Of a stretch of 64,000 bases of DNA, positions 25,789 through 34,133 are shown one piece after another. The DNA comes from Niveibacterium terrae (GTDB lineage: Bacteria > Pseudomonadota > Gammaproteobacteria > Burkholderiales > Rhodocyclaceae). Both the position numbers and the translations under genes were made by a program. Below the pieces are notes generated by a model. The model worked only from the letters and a program-made list of their open reading frames with translations, ran no database searches and was not told where the DNA came from. The first letter of the stretch is position 1. The number at the start of each line of letters is the position of its first letter. The DNA lies in NCBI RefSeq assembly GCF_048213115.1, contig NZ_CP172404.1:2914001-2978000 (forward strand). Reading direction: 5' to 3'.

Positions 25789-27969
25789 CTACTTACCAAA
25801 AGCGCGTCGAATTTCAACCGGAACATTCTGTTCTTTAATAGGATCAACGCCTCCAGTAGAACCATTCCAGTGTAACTCACCATTACTTGACTTTGAGAAG
25901 CGATGAATAGTTCCGTCAGCATCCTTTACCCATCGAACTCCATTTTTATCTTTGATGGAATTCTGAAACAGCTCCTCAGCATTTTCCGGCTCAGGACTAA
26001 TTGAATTAGGGTGATGTTTTGGATTGGTTACTCGCTTTGTTTTATCGTCATCAGGTGGAGGGGATGCACTAGAGCCAGCTCCACTGTCCGCACCCTTTAG
26101 CGCCTCCCCGTCCCCGCTCTTCTTTTCTTCCCCATCCGCCTGCTGGCTCGCGCTGGCAATCAGGTAAACCTCGTAACCGATAAAGGCTCCAACCCCCAAA
26201 CCAACAACAGCGCAGGAGATCGGCGTTTTGCATCCCCATTGCAGAACAGTAAGCGCCGTTCTACCTGCCGGCGTCACCAGAACGCGCCCAACAAGGGCCG
26301 CGGCCGCCATTCCCGCCCCTATGGTTTGCGCAACATTTGAGGCATTCCCACCGCGCCTCCCAACAACCTCTACTTTTTCGATTTCACCCTCAGATTCAAA
26401 CCCCGTCGGATCGGTCAGGTTCGTCGGGTTGTTCCAGACGTAGCTATAGCGGTTGTAACTCTGACTGTCCTCCGGCGACTGGATGTAGGGGTCGGCGCTC
26501 ACGAAACGGGCCGTCAGCGGATCATAGACCCGGCCATTCATGTGCACCAGATCGACGCTGTCGAGCATCTCGTGCCCGGTGAAGCCGCGATCGTCGGTGA
26601 CTCCGTCCAGGCTGTCCGGCGTCGCGGATCCGTCCAGCGCGCGCCGCTTGCCCCAGGCGTCGTAGGCGAGCTTCTCGCGCAGCGTGCCATCCTCGGCCGA
26701 TAGCGCGACAACCGAACCGAGCCTGTCCGTGTGCGTCCAGTTGAGCTGCGTTGCGGCGCCCGGCCGGTCGATTTCGACGCCCAGCCCGGAGGGCCAGTAG
26801 GTCTTGACCGTCAGCGCACCGGAGCGGTTCTCGACTTCCATCGCCCCGGCGTAATAGACGATCGTGCCGTCGCTCTTCGTCTGCTTACTCCGCTGGTGCT
26901 CGGGCCCGTAGGCAAACTCGATCCAGCTGTCGCCCTTGGTGATCCGCCTCGGATAGTTCGCGCTGGTCCAGCTCAACGTGCGCCCGCCGCCCGAGATCAG
27001 GTTGCCGTCCGCGTCGTAGCTGAACGATCCCACTCCGGCGATGCTGCTGACCGCGTGCGGACCCACGGCGCCGCTTCCCGGCGTCGGATAGGTGTAGCCG
27101 CCGTTGCCGACCCCTGTCTTGCTGGTCAGGTTGCCAATCGCATCGAAGGCGAAGACCTGCTCGGCCTGCCCCGCCACCTGAGCGCTCACGAGGCGGTTCA
27201 GCGCGTCGTAGCCGAAGGTCTCGGCAAAACCGCCCGCATCCCAGTACTGGGAGCGGGAGCTCACGTTGCCCAGCACGTCGTACTGGTAAGCCTCCTGCAG
27301 GCGGGCCGTGCCGTCGGCAGTGGTCAGCGCCGCTGAGCCCAGACGTCCCGTCGTTGCACTGAAGATGCGGCTATCGGTCAGGCCGCTGCCGAGCAGGGAC
27401 TGGGTGACGCGGTTCGCCGCATCCTGGCCACTCACCCGCCACAGGCTGATACCGTTGCGCTCGATGCTCTCGAGATAGCCGGTGCCGTTGTAATGGCGGA
27501 TGTAACGCTTGGCCGCATCGCTTCCCCGCTGCTCGCTCGTCGCCGACAGCCGCCCCCAGGCGTCGTATTCGTTCGTTGCGACATAGCTCGTGTCGAGCCA
27601 GGTCGTCGTACTGGCCGGGCGACCATACGCGTCATAGGCGCTGAGCTGGCGGTAATCCTTCGCACTCGCGGGCCCCGTATAGGATTCAGCCAGGCGACCC
27701 ACGCCCTTCGCCGCGGTGTCGAACACCCAATGGCTTTCCAGATCCGGCTCGTAGCGGTCGGTCAGGCGCCCCAGCGCATCGAAACTCTGCAGGGTGGCCG
27801 TACCCGCCGCGCGCTGCCGCGGCGTGACCTGGCGCCAGACCTGCCCAAGCGGGTCCACGTCGTAGTGAATCCAGCCCCCCCCCTGATCGAATGCTTGCAC
27901 GCACCGATGCGGCAGCGCCCAGCAGCCTGTGGATCTAGTTGCGCCGGGAAGCGGGATCGGGCGTTTCAC
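25789..27969 (-). CDS. RHS-repeat protein with C-terminal polymorphic toxin, 5'-truncated
   Basis: 726 residues as an open frame. Residues 30-450 contain many YD repeats (YDAYGRP, YDAWGRLSA, YDVLGNVSS, FDAIGNLTS). Then comes the RHS core (THTDRLGSVVALS, GFTGHEMLDSVDLVHMNGR, VYDPLTARFVSADPYIQS, and NRYSYVWNNPTNLTDPTG at the junction). The last ~230 residues are variable: two hydrophobic stretches, an Asp/Glu/Lys linker, and an end domain with KHHPNSISPEPENAEE and HRFSKSSNGELHWNG whose activity I cannot name. There is no signal peptide, and the first ~10 codons lie in yacG sequence, so the normal N-terminus of this usually 1500+ residue protein is missing. Confidence 0.85.
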   Translation of the reverse strand: MKRPIPLPGATRSTGCWALPHRCVQAFDQGGGWIHYDVDPLGQVWRQVTPRQRAAGTATLQSFDALGRLTDRYEPDLESHWVFDTAAKGVGRLAESYTGPASAKDYRQLSAYDAYGRPASTTTWLDTSYVATNEYDAWGRLSATSEQRGSDAAKRYIRHYNGTGYLESIERNGISLWRVSGQDAANRVTQSLLGSGLTDSRIFSATTGRLGSAALTTADGTARLQEAYQYDVLGNVSSRSQYWDAGGFAETFGYDALNRLVSAQVAGQAEQVFAFDAIGNLTSKTGVGNGGYTYPTPGSGAVGPHAVSSIAGVGSFSYDADGNLISGGGRTLSWTSANYPRRITKGDSWIEFAYGPEHQRSKQTKSDGTIVYYAGAMEVENRSGALTVKTYWPSGLGVEIDRPGAATQLNWTHTDRLGSVVALSAEDGTLREKLAYDAWGKRRALDGSATPDSLDGVTDDRGFTGHEMLDSVDLVHMNGRVYDPLTARFVSADPYIQSPEDSQSYNRYSYVWNNPTNLTDPTGFESEGEIEKVEVVGRRGGNASNVAQTIGAGMAAAALVGRVLVTPAGRTALTVLQWGCKTPISCAVVGLGVGAFIGYEVYLIASASQQADGEEKKSGDGEALKGADSGAGSSASPPPDDDKTKRVTNPKHHPNSISPEPENAEELFQNSIKDKNGVRWVKDADGTIHRFSKSSNGELHWNGSTGGVDPIKEQNVPVEIRRAFGK
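27922..27938. repeat. 17-bp direct repeat, right copy (insertion boundary)
   Basis: Identical to 24045-24061. It abuts the 3' end of yacG and, read on the plus strand, would encode the same last residues and stop as the Nudix-ThiE gene, showing it is a copy of that gene's 3' end. Confidence 0.85.
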
Positions 27970-28135
27970 CGTCCTCGCCGGGATCCGGTGAGTCGCAGGG
28001 AACCCGGTAGGTTTCGGACGCCCAGGCGCCCAGATCGATCAACTTGCAGCGCTCGCTGCAGAACGGACGATAGCGGCTCTCAGGCGTCCATTCGACCGGT
28101 TTGCCGCAGGTCGGGCATTTGACGGTTCGGCTCAT
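27935..28135 (-). CDS. yacG: DNA gyrase inhibitor / zinc-binding protein YacG
   Basis: A 66-residue protein with the four zinc ligands Cys7, Cys10, Cys26 and Cys30 in KCPTCGKPVEW...YRPFCSERCKLIDLG. YacG binds GyrB and inhibits gyrase in E. coli. The ATG at 28135 overlaps nothing and lies one base after the zapD stop codon, so it is co-transcribed with zapD. Its last codons touch the right copy of the 17-bp repeat. Confidence 0.93.
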   Translation of the reverse strand: MSRTVKCPTCGKPVEWTPESRYRPFCSERCKLIDLGAWASETYRVPCDSPDPGEDGETPDPASRRN

Positions 28136-28136
28136 A

Positions 28137-28892
28137 TCAGAGGTTGCAGAAAGCCAGTTCAAAGGCGATGTCGGCGGCAGTCTGCCGCGGCCGGGCAACG
28201 CTCTCGGCGCCGACAAAACGCACGTTCAGCGCGTACTTGTTCGCGCTGATCTCGGGGACCGACGCGACCTCGTCAGCGACACGCACGCGCAGCATCTGCG
28301 CCGAGCGCCCTCCCATCATCATCTGGTACTGACCGCGCAGCGCGGTCAGGCTCTCGGTGCGTCCGCTCGCGCGCAACAGCCTCAGCACGATGGTCAGACC
28401 TTCGCGGATCGGCGCCATCGGAGCGAGCCAGCCGGTCAGCTCGCGCTGGCGTTCTGCGAGCGGGCGGTGACGCCAGTAGTGATAGGAAGGCAGATCGAAC
28501 TCGCAGACGCCGCCAGGAATATTGGCGCGGCTGCGGATGTTCATCAGCCATTCGTTCTCGCGCACATACTGGCCGACCTTTCCAGCCATCGCGAGCAGAT
28601 CCGAGCTCGCCTGTTCGATCTCGTAGAGCGCTCCGGACAGAGCTTCTTCGGAGATGTCGGGGTTTTCGCGGAAGGAGAGCAGGATCTGCCGCTGACGCTC
28701 GAGTTCCTGGACCAGATCGACTTTCAGGTCGGCCCGGCCAGCCACTTCGAGGATTTCGAACAGCGTGATCAGCGCGACGTGGTGCTCGTAAGCGCCGTCG
28801 GCATTGATGAAGTGCGAGGCTTTTCCGAACAGGTCTTCCAGCCGCAGCAGCGTGCGAATGCGCTCATTCAGCGGATATTCGTAAGTGATCAC
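28137..28892 (-). CDS. zapD: Cell division protein ZapD
   Basis: A 251-residue cytosolic FtsZ-bundling protein. The N-terminus VITYEYPLNERIRTLLRLED is diagnostic, and the helical region with SFRENP and the beta domain with FDLPSYHYW and LRLLRASG follow. The GTG at 28892 fits the family start and has GGA nine bases upstream; a TTG three codons earlier is possible. It lies between coaE and yacG on the same strand, a conserved order. Confidence 0.94.
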   Translation of the reverse strand: MITYEYPLNERIRTLLRLEDLFGKASHFINADGAYEHHVALITLFEILEVAGRADLKVDLVQELERQRQILLSFRENPDISEEALSGALYEIEQASSDLLAMAGKVGQYVRENEWLMNIRSRANIPGGVCEFDLPSYHYWRHRPLAERQRELTGWLAPMAPIREGLTIVLRLLRASGRTESLTALRGQYQMMMGGRSAQMLRVRVADEVASVPEISANKYALNVRFVGAESVARPRQTAADIAFELAFCNL

Positions 28893-28954
28893 TGCGCGCA
28901 ATCCGGTGCCGGGTTCGAGAAAGTTAAAATGCGAAATCCGAAAACAGCTTCAAA

Positions 28955-29584
28955 TCATAACAGGGAACGCGCGCCTGTACCGACCTGTGTACCGGCAAGG
29001 CGCCGATAAAGCGCATCGAGCGGGGGCAACTGTTGCTTCAGGGTAGCAAGGCTGCCGCCATTTTCTATCACGTCGTTGGCCGCGGCCAACCTCGCCGCGC
29101 GGCTGGCCTGGGCCGCGATCACCGCGCGCACCGCCGCCTCGGAGAGACCGTTGCGCGCGATGACCCGCTCGATCTGAACCGATTCGGGACAGTCGACGAC
29201 CGCAATCCGGTCGCACAGGCTCCGATAGTGTCCGGTTTCGATCAGCAGCGGCACGACCAGCAGCGCATAAGGGCCATGTGCCGCCGCGAGCCGCGCCGCG
29301 CATTCGTGGCGGATCAGCGGGTGGAGGATCGCTTCGAGATCGCGGCGGGCCGCCGACTCCGCAAACACCCGCTCGCGCATCGCGCGCCGATCGAGCGCGC
29401 CGTCCCTGGTAAGCATTCCGGCGCCGAACTGCGCGGCGATCGCCTCGATCGCGGCACCGCCCGGCCCGGTCAGCTCATGGGAAATCCGGTCCGCATCGAC
29501 GATGACGGCGCCCAGAGCCTCGAACTCGTCGGCAACGACGCTCTTTCCACAGCCGATTCCGCCGGTCAGGCCCACCGTGAACAT
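28955..29584 (-). CDS. coaE: Dephospho-CoA kinase
   Basis: A 209-residue kinase for the last step of coenzyme A synthesis, phosphorylating the 3'-hydroxyl of dephospho-CoA. The P-loop GGIGCGKS is at residues 8-15, followed by VIVDADRISHELTGPGG and HPLIRHE, both family signatures. It is followed by zapD and yacG. The start overlaps closely with the end of the upstream SPOR-protein gene, implying translational coupling. In many relatives a prepilin peptidase gene (pilD) sits upstream; here it is absent. Confidence 0.95.
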   Translation of the reverse strand: MFTVGLTGGIGCGKSVVADEFEALGAVIVDADRISHELTGPGGAAIEAIAAQFGAGMLTRDGALDRRAMRERVFAESAARRDLEAILHPLIRHECAARLAAAHGPYALLVVPLLIETGHYRSLCDRIAVVDCPESVQIERVIARNGLSEAAVRAVIAAQASRAARLAAANDVIENGGSLATLKQQLPPLDALYRRLAGTQVGTGARSLL

Positions 29585-29585
29585 G

Positions 29586-30452
29586 TCAGCGCTTCGCGGG
29601 CGTGCAGCTTGTGTGCGTGCCCGGAAAGCGGCTCTGGCTGGTAAAGGCGCTCAGCGAATTGCCCGCCCCGCTCACTTCGACCTTGATCTGGGAAGCTTCG
29701 CGGGTCGAAATTCGCGCCGTCTGCACCCCCGAAGCCTTGAGCTGTTCGAGCATCCGCTTTGCCGAATCCTCGTTCTTGTACAGCCCCAGCGAGATCGCGT
29801 TCTGATTCGGACCCGCGTCGTTGACGATGAAGAAATCGGTCACGCCCAGGCTGCGCAGTTCGGCCGCTTTGCGCTCGGCTCCCGCGCGATCGCTCTGCGC
29901 CGGCAGGTGAACCCACCAGGCGGACGGAGTCCCCGCGTTGGAGAGCAGGCTCTTCAGGCCGGCGCTGCGTGCCCGCTGGACGATCTCGTCGGCCTGGGCC
30001 CGGCTCAGCCCGGCCCAGCTCGCACACGCAGGCGCCGCAGCGAGCTTTTTCGCTTCCTCAGCCTTACGGTTTTCGGCGAGCTTCTTCTGCTCTTCCTCTT
30101 TCTTGAGTTCGGCTGCCTTCTTCGCCTCCTCCGCTTTTCTGGCCTCTTCGCTCTTCTGGGCCTCCGCGGCCTTTTTAGCCTCGGCCTTCTTGGCTTCGGC
30201 GCTCTCGCCCGAATCGTTCGCTACATCGGCTTGCGCCGGCGCGGAGTCGCTCGCGGACTCGGCAGGAGCGGGCTCCGCGGACGAGTCTTCCGGGGAAGAC
30301 TGAGCCAGGATGCGGATCTGTTCGGGGTGGAGCTGACTGGACAGACGCTCGGGCTCGCCGCCCGGAGCGCGCGAGAAGCCCCCCAGGGACACAAAGACCA
30401 AGACCAGATTGGCCAGCAGGAGGAGATAGAAAAGGGCGCGCAGTACTTTCAT
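29586..30452 (-). CDS. SPOR-domain membrane protein
   Basis: A 288-residue protein with an N-terminal membrane anchor (ALFYLLLLANLVLVFVSL). A long Ala/Lys/Glu-rich stretch (about residues 85-140, with repeated AEEAKKAA-like units) should form a helical spacer in the periplasm. The C-terminal region (about 190-260) carries the SPOR pattern WWVHLPAQ...A..KAAELRSLGV..FFIV and ISLGLYKNEDSAKRMLEQL. SPOR domains bind denuded peptidoglycan at division sites. A 13-residue Cys-containing tail (CTP) follows. It sits directly upstream of coaE. Confidence 0.85.
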   Translation of the reverse strand: MKVLRALFYLLLLANLVLVFVSLGGFSRAPGGEPERLSSQLHPEQIRILAQSSPEDSSAEPAPAESASDSAPAQADVANDSGESAEAKKAEAKKAAEAQKSEEARKAEEAKKAAELKKEEEQKKLAENRKAEEAKKLAAAPACASWAGLSRAQADEIVQRARSAGLKSLLSNAGTPSAWWVHLPAQSDRAGAERKAAELRSLGVTDFFIVNDAGPNQNAISLGLYKNEDSAKRMLEQLKASGVQTARISTREASQIKVEVSGAGNSLSAFTSQSRFPGTHTSCTPAKR

Positions 30453-30468
30453 GGTCGCCGATTATCCC

Positions 30469-32088
30469 TCAGATCAGCACCGCGGAGTCAGCCCGTCGCC
30501 CGGCGAGGCGGGCCAGCACGCGCTCGGCGGCGCAGACGCCGCGCGAATGCGCTTCCTCGCACAGCGAAAAACCCGACACGTCGGCATGGGCGAACTGCAG
30601 ATCGGGCAAGCCGGCCGCGAACCAGTGCCGGCCAGCCGAAGTCAGGAAACCCGGAACGGGTCGGGCCATCGCATGTCCATGGCGGACCAGATCGATGCGC
30701 TCGACGTGGCGAAGCAGATCCGGATAGACCGGCGCGAGATCGTCGGCGATCATTCCGATCCAGTGCTCGCGCGGCAGCATCAGCATCTTCATCCGCGCCA
30801 TGCTCGCCGGCTCGCTGGCGAACGCGTGATACCAGGTCCAGACGCTGGGAGCGGCACGCAGCGCGAAGCGCTGGTGGTTTGCGACGACATAGCCGAGCGA
30901 CGCGCTGCGATAGAGCACGTTGTCCCAGGCCAACTCGACGCCGCCCGCCTCTTCGGGGCTGGACTTCATCGAGAGCTGGGCCAGCAGCCATGGCGCGTAT
31001 TCAACGCTGCGCGCGTAGTTCAGGGCCGGATCGGGCAGGCCCTGGATCAGATGGGCGGCAAGAAAAAGCGGCGACGCCCAGATCACCGCGCGCGCCTCGA
31101 CGCGCCGCGCCACGCCGCCCGAAGCCGGAGCGAGCCAGGCCTCCCAGCCGGTGCGGGTGCGCTGCAGCCGGGTCACCGCGGTGGCGCAGCGAAGCCGCTC
31201 CGCCAGAGGATCCGCCAGACCCCGCGCGATCCAGCCATTGCCTCCGGGCGAGGTCAGCACGGTATCGAGCGAGGCGCCCTCGGCCTCGCCGTCGCGACAG
31301 GCAAAGTAGTGCAGTCCGGCCCAGGCCGAGACCCGGTCCGCCGAGGTGCCATAGTCATCGCGGCAGGCATAGTCGGCATGCCAGAGCAACGCCTCGCAGT
31401 CGAAACCTTCGCGGAGCAACCATTCGCGAAAGCTCAGACGGTCGAGTGCGACGAGATCGGCCTCGCTGGACGAAAGCGCCATCGGCAGCGCGAAAGGCTT
31501 GCGCGCCGCCCTGATCCCGCGCATCTGCCCGACCTTCGCGAAGAAGCGGTGGATCTGCTCGCGTTCGCGGGCGCTGAGTCCGGCTTCGGGAACCAGCCCC
31601 TCCTGCCAGAGCCCGTTCAGGAAGAGCCGCTCCTGGGGCGCGGCGCAGAGCAGCGCTTCGTCGAAGACGGGCTTTGCCGCGAAAGGGTCGCCGCGCAGCG
31701 CGCCCAGATCGGCGAGCAGAAGCCGCAGCGTCCGCGATTCGAGCGTTGGCAGAGGCAGGTAATGGGCAGCGAGCGGAAAAGCCGAGATCGCATTCGCGCC
31801 GGAACGCGAGTTGCCGCCCGGCTCGGGCTGCAACTCGGCGACGAGAAAATCGTCGAAACCGCCACGTCTGAGCCACCAGGCCGCGGACAGACCGCCGATT
31901 CCGGCCCCGACGATCAGCACGCCGACGCGCTCGCTCGCCCCCTCGGGCTTGCGCGCTGCGTCCCGCAGACGGTGACCGACAAGCGGATCAGGCCCCAGGA
32001 AAGCGCCGGGCGGCAGACTCGCCGGCGGCCTGGCGCAACCGGCGAGCGGAGCGAGCGCGCAAGCGCCGAGGAACTGACGTCTGTCCAT
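30469..32088 (-). CDS. Exported FAD-dependent oxidoreductase (flavin amine oxidase-like)
   Basis: A 539-residue protein. The N-terminus MDRRQFLGACALAPLAGC combines an RR motif with a lipobox (Cys18), suggesting Tat export and lipidation. The dinucleotide-binding motif VGVLIVGAGIGGLSAAWWL spans about residues 55-73, with an acidic residue ending the second strand, and GGNSRSG follows as in the flavin amine oxidase/protoporphyrinogen oxidase fold. A C-terminal FAD segment FAGA-like (FAHADVSGFS) is diverged. The substrate is not known. Confidence 0.8.
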   Translation of the reverse strand: MDRRQFLGACALAPLAGCARPPASLPPGAFLGPDPLVGHRLRDAARKPEGASERVGVLIVGAGIGGLSAAWWLRRGGFDDFLVAELQPEPGGNSRSGANAISAFPLAAHYLPLPTLESRTLRLLLADLGALRGDPFAAKPVFDEALLCAAPQERLFLNGLWQEGLVPEAGLSAREREQIHRFFAKVGQMRGIRAARKPFALPMALSSSEADLVALDRLSFREWLLREGFDCEALLWHADYACRDDYGTSADRVSAWAGLHYFACRDGEAEGASLDTVLTSPGGNGWIARGLADPLAERLRCATAVTRLQRTRTGWEAWLAPASGGVARRVEARAVIWASPLFLAAHLIQGLPDPALNYARSVEYAPWLLAQLSMKSSPEEAGGVELAWDNVLYRSASLGYVVANHQRFALRAAPSVWTWYHAFASEPASMARMKMLMLPREHWIGMIADDLAPVYPDLLRHVERIDLVRHGHAMARPVPGFLTSAGRHWFAAGLPDLQFAHADVSGFSLCEEAHSRGVCAAERVLARLAGRRADSAVLI

Positions 32089-32117
32089 GGCCTATGCGCG
32101 CCCGGGCGGCAGAAAAA

Positions 32118-33530
32118 TCAGAACAGGTAGTTGAACTGCACGCCGAGCATATCCACCGAGCCCGAGTACTGCCCGACCAGAGTGCCGCGGGACGCCGCAT
32201 TGGTCGTGTTGATACCCCCCGGGTTGTAGTCGGCGTGGTAACCGTTCTCGGCGATGTCGGTGTTCTTCATGAAGATGTGCGTGTAGCCGGTATCGACCGA
32301 GACGTGCGGCGTGAGCTTGTAGTTGAAGCCAAAGGACAGCCAGACGCGATCGGTATCCGGCAGGCGCGGTGTCCGGTAGGCGGCGCGAATCGGCGACTGG
32401 TCGTAACCGAGGCCGGCGCGCAGCTTCAGGTCCTGATTCCACTGATAACCACCGCCCAGCGCGACCCGCCAGGTGTCCTTCCAGTTGTAGTAGGAGCTCG
32501 AGAGCAGAGAGCCACTGTCGCGGTAGATATCGAGCGAACGCAGCGAGGACCAGCCGGTCCAGGACGCATCGGCGAGCAGCGACCAGCGTTCATCGAGCTG
32601 CTGGAAGGCCGAAATCGTCCACGATTCGGGCAGCTTCACTTCGACCGAAACCGGACCGCTGGCCGCCTGGGCGCGGATCGCCGCGTTCAGACCGCTCGCG
32701 ATCGCGGCGCCGTTGGGCACCGAGGACGGCAGCGAGACATCCGGATAGGTGAAACTGACGCTTCCGGTCAGCTTGTGTTTGATCGCCGAGCGATAGCTGA
32801 CGCCGACTCGCGTCGTCTCGGAGAGCTGGGCCGCAATGCCGACGTTCCAGCCCCAGGCATTGGAGCTGCCCGAAACCGACGAGACCCCGTCCTGGTTGCT
32901 GAGCAGCCCGGCCGAACAGAGCGCCGCGACGCTCGCATTCGCGCACATTGCGGCGCCGAAGTTTACGGCCTGGCTCAGCTCGGCGGTGAAGCGCTGATAG
33001 TTGAGCCCGGCGCCGACCGCGATCTTGTCGTTGATCCGCCACGCGAAGGACGGATTGACGTTCTCGGTCTTCAGGTCGGACAGCAAGGCCTGATAGCGCC
33101 CAGCCCAGCCGTTTTCATATTCGGTCTTCAGACCGAAAGGCGCACCGACGCTCAAGCCGAGCGAGAAATCCTTGGACAGCGCATAGGCGAGGTGTCCGGC
33201 AGGCACATAGGAATACGGACCGGCATCGCCACCGTTGCCGCCCAGCGACGCGTTGTTCGCGGCCGTGCTGCCCCGGTTATCGAAATTCGCGGTCGGCTTG
33301 ACGATATCGACGCCGAGGCTGACCTGACGCGGATTCGCCATGAAGACCATCGCAGCCGGATTGAAGTAGGCGGTGCTGGCGTCCTCTGCCGCGGCGGCCG
33401 AACCGGCGAACGCATTGCCGATTCCGGAAGCGTTCTGCTCGTAGAGCTGGAAAGCGCTGGCGAACGCCGAACCGGTCGCGGCGCAGCCGAGCAGCGCGGC
33501 GACGAGACGGGCGATTTGCGTTTTCTTCAT
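32118..33530 (-). CDS. OmpP1/FadL-family outer membrane transporter
   Basis: A 470-residue beta-barrel with a signal peptide cleaved after ASA near residue 25. The mature protein begins FQLYEQNASGIGNAFAGSAAAAED, then STAYFNPAAM, the FadL N-terminal hatch region, and ends with the terminal phenylalanine required for outer-membrane insertion. FadL proteins take up long-chain fatty acids or hydrophobic compounds. The upstream AAACTGACC region lacks a strong ribosome-binding site except GAGAGGAAA about 10 bases before the ATG. An acyl-CoA thioesterase gene lies upstream on the same strand, in keeping with a lipid role. Confidence 0.93.
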   Translation of the reverse strand: MKKTQIARLVAALLGCAATGSAFASAFQLYEQNASGIGNAFAGSAAAAEDASTAYFNPAAMVFMANPRQVSLGVDIVKPTANFDNRGSTAANNASLGGNGGDAGPYSYVPAGHLAYALSKDFSLGLSVGAPFGLKTEYENGWAGRYQALLSDLKTENVNPSFAWRINDKIAVGAGLNYQRFTAELSQAVNFGAAMCANASVAALCSAGLLSNQDGVSSVSGSSNAWGWNVGIAAQLSETTRVGVSYRSAIKHKLTGSVSFTYPDVSLPSSVPNGAAIASGLNAAIRAQAASGPVSVEVKLPESWTISAFQQLDERWSLLADASWTGWSSLRSLDIYRDSGSLLSSSYYNWKDTWRVALGGGYQWNQDLKLRAGLGYDQSPIRAAYRTPRLPDTDRVWLSFGFNYKLTPHVSVDTGYTHIFMKNTDIAENGYHADYNPGGINTTNAASRGTLVGQYSGSVDMLGVQFNYLF

Positions 33531-33613
33531 GGGGTCAGTTTTCCTCTCGATATGCTTTTCATACCCGTTGCTACGGGTTTGTACGCTTCCCGCGCTGCAG
33601 CCCGGGGGGGCTC

Positions 33614-34018
33614 TCAGCGGGATTCAGGTGGGACTTCGCGCTTGCCGCCTTCGGTGTTGACGGCAACATAGGTCAGCTGGGCTTCGGTCACCTTGACGGT
33701 CCGCGGGGCGTGCGGATCGCGTTCGGCATAGACGTGGACATCGACCGTGATCGACGTGCGTCCGACCTTGACCACATCAGCGTAGAAGCTGAGCAGATCG
33801 CCGACGCTGACCGGCTGCTTGAAGATCACCGAATTGACCGCAACGGTCACGACTCGCCCCTGGGCGCGGCGCACGGCGGGAACCGAGCCCGCCAGGTCGA
33901 TGTGGGCCATGATCCAACCGCCGAACACATCCCCCGCGCCATTGAGATCCCTGGGCAAGGGGATGATGCGCAGCGCGGGCTGTTTCTCGGAGAGATGGGG
34001 CAGGAAGTCGTCGTCCAT
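33614..34018 (-). CDS. Acyl-CoA thioesterase, hotdog fold (YciA-like)
   Basis: A 134-residue hotdog-fold enzyme hydrolysing acyl-CoA esters. The text R.IPLPRDLNGAGDVFGGWIMAHIDLAG is the YciA/BACH signature with the catalytic Asp in the GG.I...ID segment, and VGRTSITVDVHVYAE is the usual later strand. It is next to a FadL-type porin gene and 83 bases separate them. Confidence 0.9.
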   Translation of the reverse strand: MDDDFLPHLSEKQPALRIIPLPRDLNGAGDVFGGWIMAHIDLAGSVPAVRRAQGRVVTVAVNSVIFKQPVSVGDLLSFYADVVKVGRTSITVDVHVYAERDPHAPRTVKVTEAQLTYVAVNTEGGKREVPPESR

Positions 34019-34133
34019 TCGGATCGGAAGCGTTGATTTAATGAAAGAATCCGTCCGGTTCTGAGCGGATTGGGGGCGCAGCTTACGCCAACACCCCGCC
34101 CTTCTGCATCTGTCAAGGCAGACTTCTCCCGGC

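Noticed and set aside
27882..27890. Run of C near the RHS 5' end as another possible frameshift
   Set aside because: The frame stays RHS-like on both sides (FDQGGGWIHYDVDP), so no indel is needed.
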